DNA from: Paraburkholderia humisilvae
GTDB taxonomy: Bacteria > Pseudomonadota > Gammaproteobacteria > Burkholderiales > Burkholderiaceae
DNA: 64,000 nt
NCBI RefSeq assembly: GCF_902859855.1
Contig: NZ_CADIKH010000032.1
Coordinates: 20,024-84,023, forward strand
Direction: 5' to 3'
Positions 57,449 through 64,000 of this stretch are shown here, in pieces. Numbering within the stretch: position 1 is the stretch's first letter; each line of letters starts with the position of its first letter. The translations under genes and the position numbers were made by a program. The notes under the pieces were generated by a model that saw only the letters and a list, made by a program, of their open reading frames with translations, made no database searches and had not been told where the DNA came from.

Positions 57449-58912
57449 ATGAACACCCCGAATTACCGCGTCGAACACGATCTGCTCGGCGAACGGATGG
57501 TGCCGCAAGCGGCGTACTACGGCGTACACACACTGCGCGCCGCGGAAAATTTCCAGATTTCGGGCACACAGGTTTCGGCCTTCCCGAATCTGGTGATCGC
57601 GCTAGCCGCGGTCAAGCAGGCGGCAGCGGAAGCGAACGCGGAACTTGAACTGCTCGAGCCGCAACGCCGTGATGCGATCGTCGCCGCGTGTATCGAGTTG
57701 CGCGAAGGCCGTCTGCACGACCAGTTCATCGTCGACGTCATTCAGGGCGGTGCCGGCACCTCGACCAATATGAACGCCAACGAAGTGATCTGCAATCGCG
57801 CATTAGAGATCATGGGGCATGCGCGGGGGGAATACGCTTACCTGCATCCCAACGAACACGTGAACCTCGCGCAGAGTACGAACGACGTCTACCCGACCGC
57901 GCTGCGCATCGCCACGTTCTTTGCGATCGGGCATCTGCTCGAAGCGATGGTCCGGCTGCACGACGCGTTCGATGAGAAGGCCACGGAATTCGCCGGCCTG
58001 CTCAAACTCGGCCGCACGCAGCTTCAGGATGCCGTACCAATGACGCTGGGCCAGGAGTTCTCGACGTACGCCGTCATGCTCAAAGAAGATATGGCGCGTC
58101 TACGGGAAGCGTCGACACTGATCCGCGAGATCAACCTTGGTGCGACTGCCATTGGCACCGGCATCACCGCACATCCGGAGTATGCGAAAAAAGCTCGCGA
58201 AGCACTGTGCCGGATTACGGGCATCGAACTGATCACCGCCCCGAACCTGATCGAAGCGACCCAGGATTGCGGTGCGTTCGTCCAGATTTCCGGCATTCTG
58301 AAGCGGATCGCCGTGAAGCTCTCGAAGACGTGCAACGATCTGCGTCTGCTGTCGAGCGGTCCGCGAGCGGGCCTCAATGAGATTAACCTGCCGCCGATGC
58401 AGGCGGGCTCATCGATCATGCCCGGCAAGGTCAATCCGGTTATTCCGGAGGTGGTGAACCAGGTTGCGTTCGAGGTGTTTGGCAACGACACCACGATTAC
58501 GTTCGCGGCCGAAGGCGGGCAACTGCAACTGAACGCGTTCGAGCCGATCATCGCGAGCGCGCTGTTTCGCAGCTTCAGGCACCTGACCGCCGCCTGCACG
58601 ACGCTTGCCGACAAATGCGTTCGCGGCATCACGGCCAACGCGGACCACCTTCGCCAGACGATGGAGCGCTCGCTCGCGCTGGCGACCGCGCTGAACCCGT
58701 ACATCGGGTACAAGAACGCCACGTCGGTAGCGTCCGAAGCGCACACGAATCACTCGACGATCCGTGAAGTGGTCTTGCGCCGGGGTCTGATGACCGAGGC
58801 TCAACTCGATGAAGCACTTCGACCTGAAGCGCTTATCAAGCCGCGTGTTCACGCCAGTCTCGTCAATCAGGCCGATCCGGGCGGCACCGGCGCGAAGCAG
58901 ACGGCATCCTGA
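57449..58912 (+). CDS. aspA: Aspartate ammonia-lyase
   Basis: The start at 57449 has GGAGA upstream; the long frame from 57233 runs through pyrC. 487 residues of the fumarase/aspartase superfamily: GAGTSTNMNANEVICNRAL, LAQSTNDVYPTALR, and signature GSSIMPGKVNPVIPE. Aspartase differs from fumarase C by details such as the TNMNANEV region, so AspA is favoured. It converts aspartate to fumarate and ammonia, feeding the citric acid cycle as the last step of the route. Confidence 0.9.
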   Translation: MNTPNYRVEHDLLGERMVPQAAYYGVHTLRAAENFQISGTQVSAFPNLVIALAAVKQAAAEANAELELLEPQRRDAIVAACIELREGRLHDQFIVDVIQGGAGTSTNMNANEVICNRALEIMGHARGEYAYLHPNEHVNLAQSTNDVYPTALRIATFFAIGHLLEAMVRLHDAFDEKATEFAGLLKLGRTQLQDAVPMTLGQEFSTYAVMLKEDMARLREASTLIREINLGATAIGTGITAHPEYAKKAREALCRITGIELITAPNLIEATQDCGAFVQISGILKRIAVKLSKTCNDLRLLSSGPRAGLNEINLPPMQAGSSIMPGKVNPVIPEVVNQVAFEVFGNDTTITFAAEGGQLQLNAFEPIIASALFRSFRHLTAACTTLADKCVRGITANADHLRQTMERSLALATALNPYIGYKNATSVASEAHTNHSTIREVVLRRGLMTEAQLDEALRPEALIKPRVHASLVNQADPGGTGAKQTAS

Positions 58913-59022
58913 CTGGTTGCGGTTGCGCATCGGGTGACGAGAGTCTTGTATGTCGATCTCGCGCAAAGACGCTCGGACTAGCGGCATCGGCATCGGTGGC
59001 GACAAAGGCCCCATGCACGCGG

Positions 59023-60246
59023 TTAGCGCGCACACGCATCAAACAGCAAATCCCTTGCGTATTCGAGAAAACGAGGAGGCGGGACGCGACTTGCAAGCGT
59101 CAGGGACGCATTGCCGTTCACGGTCGAGACACCCACGGTATGGTTGCCAGGGTAGCCTGACATCGCAAGCGGGCCCCACAGCGCGGTCAGCCTGAATGGA
59201 CCCAGAGTCGGGTCGAAGCGAATATTGCCCAGATTCGTCACCATCACGTCGCGCGCGATGGCAGTCTGGCGAAGCCGTACCGCACCGGCGGCGTCGAGGC
59301 CACCTTCGAGCATATCGCGCAAACGACGCGTGGACTCGCGAACCGATTCGCGGGCTGCCGCGGCATTCAAACCGGCGACAGCAGCGCGCGCAGTCTCCCA
59401 TAGCGTCTGGTCTGGAGCTGGGCCCAGGGAGGCGGCCGCACTTGTCAGGAAGCAGCCGCAGTCATCCTCGATGCCCCACTGGAGGCGCATGTCGACCGGC
59501 GAAAGAATCACCACGGGCCGCTCGCGCCATTCCGGCGTCGCGTTTCTGCCCGAATGCAGCAATGCTGCGCATAACATGCCATGTAGTGTTGTACGGTCGG
59601 CGCGGGCACGCTGCACGAGAGACTGTGTCAGCTCTCGCGAAAGACTCAGCCGTTGAACGACTGGAACAACATCGCGTGGGAAACGTATACCTTCAAGCGA
59701 AATCGGCGCGCCACGCGGCTGAGGCGGTGCGTCTCCGCATAACTCATCGCCCGACAACGGCAGCGGCATTGGCTCGAGAACCTCGCCGTTCAAAGCCTTC
59801 AGCAGATCGCGAATGCAGTACGAAAGCGAAATGCCATCGCTGATTGCATGATTGCAGGCGAGAATGAGCACCGACTGTCGCGGACCTGTCGCAAGCACCG
59901 CGCGCATCAGCGGTGCAACGTCGGTGTCGAACGGCTCATTCAACTCATGCGCGATAGCGCGGTTCAGCCATTCCGGGGCGACACCTTCGGCTGTCCAGTC
60001 CGCATCAACGACGTGACGCAGGGGAATCGACTGGTCAGGCATCACCTCCATGTAAGGCGTGCCGCTTGATGTGGCAGGAAGCCGGACCGACAACAACGGA
60101 TGGCGGCGACGCAGCGCATCGAAAGCATGACGCCATGTTTCGGCGGTCGCGGTCCCTTCTATTTCCGCTGCAAGCACGATCTGGTTGCCGACGCTTCTGT
60201 TCAGCAACCAGAACACGTATTCCATCGAACCAAGCGGTCTAGGCAT
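59023..60246 (-). CDS. Stand-alone condensation-domain acyltransferase
   Basis: The start at 60246 has AAGGA upstream; the frame beyond it is not coding. 407 residues of the NRPS condensation / PapA-type fold, with HxxxDG core in ACNHAISDGISLSYCIRDLL, N-terminal MEYVFWLLNRSVGNQIVLAAEIEG, and DMRLQWGIEDDCGCFLTSA in the C-terminal half. It would transfer an acyl group to an alcohol or amine. No carrier protein or synthetase genes are near, so the partner is unknown. It converges on aspA. Confidence 0.8.
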   Translation of the reverse strand: MPRPLGSMEYVFWLLNRSVGNQIVLAAEIEGTATAETWRHAFDALRRRHPLLSVRLPATSSGTPYMEVMPDQSIPLRHVVDADWTAEGVAPEWLNRAIAHELNEPFDTDVAPLMRAVLATGPRQSVLILACNHAISDGISLSYCIRDLLKALNGEVLEPMPLPLSGDELCGDAPPQPRGAPISLEGIRFPRDVVPVVQRLSLSRELTQSLVQRARADRTTLHGMLCAALLHSGRNATPEWRERPVVILSPVDMRLQWGIEDDCGCFLTSAAASLGPAPDQTLWETARAAVAGLNAAAARESVRESTRRLRDMLEGGLDAAGAVRLRQTAIARDVMVTNLGNIRFDPTLGPFRLTALWGPLAMSGYPGNHTVGVSTVNGNASLTLASRVPPPRFLEYARDLLFDACAR

Positions 60247-60368
60247 AAATTCCTTCTGCGGGGTTGAACACTCGTTCAAGCCGACGTGAAATGCGGCAAT
60301 GTACGCCGTCTCACAACACATGAGACGAAGAACTATTCCCTCGCAGCGCAGTTAGCGGAGTGTCAGGT

Positions 60369-60925
60369 CTAGAGGCCCAAGCCCGTCAAGAAGGTATCGA
60401 CCTGCTGCTCAAAGCTGGGACGATCGTAGTCCACGAGCGCCAGACGCCAGACGCCTTGCAAGTATGTGGCAACAACCGACGCGGTAACCTGCGAATCCAG
60501 CGAGGGTGGCAGCACCCCGTTGTCGAGGTCCAGCCTCAGGCATTCGCTCAGTACTCCTTTTAGACCTTCCAGAGCGTTCGCAGCCATTTTCGCAAATCGG
60601 GTTCTGACGGCACTTCTTCGTCGACCATTGCAGCTATCATGCAAAGACGAGACGGTGTACGGGGGTCATCCAGACAATCGAGCACAAGACTGAAAAATGC
60701 GCGAATTCCCGCAGCCGCTGTGGGCGCAGACAGTAAAGCGTGTCTGCGCGTGCTGAGTACGTTGTCGTCATAGCGCTGCAGACACTTCAGATAGAGTTCC
60801 TTTTTGCTCTTCAGGGTGTTGTAAAAGGAGCCCTCGCCGATCTCCATGACCTTCAGGGAGATCGCGCAACCCCGTTTTCGTATAGCCGTTCTTCCAGAAC
60901 AGCCGACTGGGGCTCGGCTATCACA
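60369..60925 (-). pseudogene. TetR-family regulator with frameshifts
   Basis: The helix-turn-helix end (MEIGEGSFYNTLKSKKELYLKCLQRYDD) and middle (STRRHALLSAPTAAAGIRAFFSLVLDCLDDPRTPSRLCMIAAM) are in one frame to about 60590. The C-terminal part (KMAANALEGLKGVLSECLRLDL...YLQGVWRLALVDYDRPSFEQQVDTFLTGLGL) is in another. The region before GEGSFYN is also out of frame (LFWKNGYTKTGLRDL readable in a third), and the N terminus is absent. Confidence 0.82.
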
Positions 60926-60937
60926 CACGCGATGGCC

Positions 60938-61057
60938 AGCCAGGGTCCGCGGGGTTTAGTGGCGGCTCACGTGAACCTGCCACTGGTCGTGCCCAAGGTG
61001 CGTCCGGCACAGCCGAGCGACGACGAACAGCGGGCGCTGGAAGCGATTGAGCTCTAG
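60938..61057 (+). pseudogene. Possible epoxide-hydrolase fragment
   Basis: The frame reads GPRGLVAAHVNLPLVVPKVRP...SDDEQRALEAIEL then stops. This resembles the segment of alpha/beta epoxide hydrolases just before the QGYxxxQ region (AIHxN(L/M)PL...DEQAAL). It is only about 40 residues and was judged from memory of the family. The rest up to 61246 shows no gene. Confidence 0.35.
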
Positions 61058-61246
61058 ACAGATGGCGGGCACCCGGTGGTCCGCACGCAATCTGCGGCTG
61101 ACTATGCGGCACACCGACTATAGCGATTGCAAAAACGACATGTCATTGAGACCACGTCGTCACACGTAATCGGACACGGTCTCACCATCCGCGTGAGCCG
61201 TTGCTGTCGCCGAGGTTGCCAACGTTCGCGCCGCGGAACCCCCGAT

Positions 61247-62245
61247 TCAAGCCGTCCCGGTTCCCTGCGCGGCCTTCGCCCGGTCAAGCGGATCGACGCT
61301 CGCAGCCTTATAAGTTGCCGCATATTCGCGCGGCGTCATTCCGTAACGTTCCTTGAATGCGCGGCTAAAGTGACCCGGGCTCGCAAAGCCACATCGGTAC
61401 GCGACCAGCTGAATTTCACCTTGCAACGTCTCGGGGAGCAGCCGTGCCGCATGCTCAAGCCGAAGCGACCACGCGTAGCGCATCGCCGACAGCCCGTTGG
61501 CTTGCAGCGCGCGCATGAGACTGCGCGGCGAGATGTTGAGCTCGGCTGCAATGCTGTCGACGCTCAGATCGGGATCCCCTATGCGGCGCGCGATAAGCTG
61601 TTTCGCGCGAAGCACAGTCACCGTGTTCGACCGAGCCGAGGCTGCGGCGTTGCCATCGTTGAGCAACACCTCCATCAGATCGAGACATTGGTCGCCAAGC
61701 CGGGCGCGTAACCGCTCGCCCGCTTTGCTCGCCTGAGAGGCCAGAGTAAGCAAGACGTCACGTACCACGCCGACATCTGGCGACGACGGATTCGGACTAA
61801 AGACCACCGGAAAGCGGTGACGCAGTCCGCGCTCGCGTAACGCGACTTTTGGAAGGCGAAGCGCCGACATGCACATCGGTTCACCCATCGACTCGTTGAA
61901 CGCATGCTGCGGATCGAGCACGGCAATGTCGCCGGGGCCAAACGTTCTCGTATGCGCCCGCTGTTCAATTGACAGCACGCCCCTTCTTACGACCTTCACT
62001 ATCAGATCCTCACTGTTCCAGGGGGCGCTGATGCGATGCAGGAGCGGCGATACCGACTGCCACGAAGCAACAATGTTCACAATTCTGGTATGACCGGCGT
62101 GCACAGTATCGATAGACGACGGACCGGATCGGTGAGCGTCGAATCGGCACTTCCAGCCATGAGCCAGGGTCGCCTCGATCCATGCGTGACGGTCCATCGG
62201 CGTTGCATCCCATCTGTAGTCAGATAGCCCGCTACCTGCTTCCAT
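61247..62245 (-). CDS. AraC-family transcription regulator
   Basis: The start at 62245 has AAGGA upstream; the frame beyond is unlikely. 332 residues: an AraC-binding-like N-terminal beta domain (VNIVASWQSVSPLLHRISAP...FGPGDIAVLDP) and a double helix-turn-helix at the C terminus (LSVDSIAAELNISPRSLMRALQANG... and EIQLVAYRCGFASPGHFSRAFKERYGMTPREYAA). It probably controls its neighbour, the LysE exporter 134 bases downstream of it on the genome, or a distant operon; the effector is unknown. Confidence 0.9.
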   Translation of the reverse strand: MEAGSGLSDYRWDATPMDRHAWIEATLAHGWKCRFDAHRSGPSSIDTVHAGHTRIVNIVASWQSVSPLLHRISAPWNSEDLIVKVVRRGVLSIEQRAHTRTFGPGDIAVLDPQHAFNESMGEPMCMSALRLPKVALRERGLRHRFPVVFSPNPSSPDVGVVRDVLLTLASQASKAGERLRARLGDQCLDLMEVLLNDGNAAASARSNTVTVLRAKQLIARRIGDPDLSVDSIAAELNISPRSLMRALQANGLSAMRYAWSLRLEHAARLLPETLQGEIQLVAYRCGFASPGHFSRAFKERYGMTPREYAATYKAASVDPLDRAKAAQGTGTA

Positions 62246-62379
62246 ACGTGTCCTTTCCCAACTATCAATCGTGTCCCCTTCTGAATGGCGAAGCCTTAAG
62301 TCGAACTTTACGAGTAACAACGCGCCACGATTGCCCTGGGGCTGGGGCAACAATCCGCACTGCGATCCCATCATGGCTG

Positions 62380-63003
62380 TTAGTTATGAAAAGCGAGGCG
62401 AAGCGCCAACAAAATGAGGATGCCACCCAGTGCGACATCGATAGGCCGACGGATTCTTTCATAGATCGAGATGGCTGAGCGGATGGAAAAGACGACAGCC
62501 ACGATGAGATGCCACGTTCCCGCTATCGAGGTGATGATGAAAACCGATGCGCAGCGCACCCACCATGGCGCGCCCTTGGGCAGCGTGGATGCAAAAAGGC
62601 TTCCGAAAAATATCATGAGTGTCGGGTTCGTTACATCACCGACAAACCCCCTACGTAGCGAAGCCCAAGCATTGTCCGCTGGCATCGATGTCGTCACGAT
62701 TTGCCTGCGAGAGAAGGCGCCGAGCACAGATCGTGACCCAAGATAGACCAGGTACGACATCCCGACCAGTTTGATCAGATGGATGAACGGTGCAAGATTG
62801 TTTGTTAGAAAATCGAGCCCAAAGACCGCCGCTGTCGACCAAAGAGTGCAGCCTACGGCGACTCCCGCAGCCGCAAATACGCCGTTTTTTCTAGCGTTGA
62901 GTGCGAGTGAAGTGACGTTGACAAAGTCCGGTCCCGGGGACATGCATGTTACGGCATAGATCATTGTGAGATCTAGAAGATTCGAAGCATAGGAATTGTG
63001 CAT
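62380..63003 (-). CDS. LysE/RhtB-family amino-acid exporter
   Basis: 207 residues, six helices, with the family start YAVTCMSPGPDFVNVTSLALNARKNGVFAAAGVAVGC and VYLGSRSVLGAF. It exports an amino acid or derivative using the proton gradient. It lies upstream of the AraC gene on the same strand, 134 bases apart. Confidence 0.9.
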   Translation of the reverse strand: MHNSYASNLLDLTMIYAVTCMSPGPDFVNVTSLALNARKNGVFAAAGVAVGCTLWSTAAVFGLDFLTNNLAPFIHLIKLVGMSYLVYLGSRSVLGAFSRRQIVTTSMPADNAWASLRRGFVGDVTNPTLMIFFGSLFASTLPKGAPWWVRCASVFIITSIAGTWHLIVAVVFSIRSAISIYERIRRPIDVALGGILILLALRLAFHN

Positions 63004-63894
63004 ATAACGTCATCGATATATAGCGCCGCAAAATTCTTTTTGGGTATGTGTTATTTACGACTTCTTTGACCGGAGCACAGATTAAATTGCGCTTAGAACC
63101 ATAGACCCTTTCTCTGTTCATCAAGCGAATGGCGGTCAAGCTCGCTAGAGCGGGCGGAAGGGGAAGCGCATGCGTTGCAAAGACGCAACCTCGTTCGACT
63201 GAGCCACCTGCCAAAGATGGTGAGCAGTTTGAACACATTTCCTCCTATACAGGGTCCGGTCGCTATCTGATCCGGAATGTCTGAGTCCACCTTTCAAGAA
63301 CGTCTCGCCGCTGGTGACTATTCCCGTCCATCGTGTCGTCCCATAACTTGATGAGCGCCCAGTGCGGACTGGGCGCCTGGATCACGCTGGGCTCAACCTC
63401 TCGCAGCATGGCAATGTGAGTCAAAAAAAGCAGCGCCTGGAGTTAAATGTTCCGACGATATTTGACGGACAATGTTTGCGTCGCAGTTCCCTTTTTTGGC
63501 CTGCGGATAAATGGCAATAACAGTTCACGTCGATTGGGCACGTGTGACAGGCGTGTCCACTCGACGATGTCTGATCTCACTCAACCGCAAAAGAAAACAT
63601 CGTTGACGTGCACATTAGGGCACCAAGAGAAACACAGGCGCCACCGAGACTGAATTTTATGATCGAGACCGGGCGAGGTAAGGCGTCTCGTTTGTCATTT
63701 GTGACAAACACATCTCCCGATTTTTAGCACGACACACCCCTATGTCTTTAGGCGGATCGCCACAGATCATCCAGGATCGACCTTTCCATGCGCTTCCTGC
63801 AGTGCGAAGAAGATGAAACGAATTGACAACTCGAGCGCACGGGAGCTCGTCGAGAGCAGCAGACACCGATTTGCGCCACCAGGGAGAAAAATTC
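63004..63894. other. Long gene-poor region before the PII gene
   Basis: About 890 bases without a recognisable gene. The part near 63010-63060 is AT-rich and likely holds the LysE promoter. A perfect hairpin is present at 63355-63376. The last 200 bases should contain the PII promoter; no clear -24/-12 (TGGCAC-N5-TTGC) element was found. Confidence 0.45.
63355..63376. other. Perfect 9-bp hairpin, GCGG loop
   Basis: GCGCCCAGT-GCGG-ACTGGGCGC. It has no U-tract on either side and no gene end within 350 bases, so it does not look like an ordinary terminator. It could belong to an untranslated RNA or be a protein-binding palindrome. Confidence 0.5.
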
Positions 63895-64000
63895 ATGAAA
63901 CTCATTACCGCAATCATCAAGCCGTTCAAGCTCGATGAGGCGCGCGAAGCCCTGTCGGCAATCGGCGTCTCCGGGATCACGGTCACGGAAGTCAAAGGCT
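63895..64000 (+). CDS. glnK: Nitrogen regulatory protein PII (GlnK/GlnB), 5' part
   Basis: AGGGAG lies before the ATG at 63895. The 35 residues present (MKLITAIIKPFKLDEAREAL...GITVTEVKG) are the conserved PII N terminus; the gene is cut by the window end. PII proteins sense 2-oxoglutarate and ATP/ADP and control ammonium transport and glutamine synthetase. Whether it is GlnK (next to amtB) or GlnB cannot be told from this piece. Confidence 0.9.
   Translation, partial: MKLITAIIKPFKLDEAREALSAIGVSGITVTEVKG

Noticed and set aside
1..64000. tRNA, rRNA, CRISPR array, replication origin or prophage
   Set aside because: No cloverleaf, rRNA core, regularly spaced repeats, DnaA-box cluster or phage structural genes were seen by eye; a covariance-model scan would be needed to exclude small RNAs.

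Overview
The window reads as a chromosomal or megaplasmid segment of a high-GC betaproteobacterium, most likely a Paraburkholderia/Caballeronia-type member of the Burkholderiales. That placement is an inference from gene content: a short S21 paralogue ending in KKMY, NodT-type efflux lipoproteins, DHA2 and RND pumps, an arcDA pair, and GC-rich third codon positions. No tRNA, rRNA or CRISPR array was recognised.

Layout. 0-3.5 kb (+): a DHA2 drug-efflux MFS and two exported proteins of unknown role. 3.7-9.0 kb (-): a TonB-dependent siderophore receptor and a large periplasmic beta-propeller/phosphoesterase. 9.5-10.4 kb (-): a mini histidyl-tRNA-synthetase-like gene, out of frame by one base, behind a textbook histidine attenuator (His-rich leader peptide, antiterminator, perfect terminator hairpin). 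10.7-13.1 kb: GNAT, a GNAT-fragment/isochorismatase chimera and a DHFR-like protein behind an 18-bp palindrome. 13.1-20.4 kb (-): a tightly coupled seven-gene Mrp/Mnh-type cation/proton antiporter and nhaC. 20.6-26.4 kb and 33.5-39.3 kb (-): two complete RND tripartite pumps. Between them lie an RcnB-like protein with an IS5-type remnant abutting its stop codon, a broken RHS gene, mmsA, a SnoaL-like protein and an aldo/keto reductase. 39.4-42.1 kb (-): arginine deiminase and its antiporter, without arcB/arcC. 42.5-51.4 kb: a lipoprotein lipase, a DUF2252 protein, a glutamate-receptor-like channel with an unusual pore, S21, small unknown proteins, a receiver-domain protein, a LysR remnant and a GNAT.

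51.9-58.9 kb (+) holds the most coherent system: transporter - PyrK-like - PyrD(1B)-like - M20 carbamoylase - class II dihydroorotase - aspartate ammonia-lyase. Read in the catabolic direction these genes form a full route orotate -> dihydroorotate -> N-carbamoyl-aspartate -> aspartate -> fumarate, releasing carbon and two ammonia. This is inferred to be an orotate-utilisation operon. PyrDK-type enzymes are not what proteobacteria normally use for pyrimidine synthesis, which supports a dedicated degradative role.

59-64 kb: a stand-alone condensation-domain acyltransferase, a frame-broken TetR gene, a probable epoxide-hydrolase scrap, an AraC regulator, a LysE exporter, a long gene-poor stretch and the start of a PII protein gene (glnK/glnB) cut by the window end. 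Gene decay is concentrated at 27-30 kb, 50.5-51 kb and 60.4-61.1 kb.
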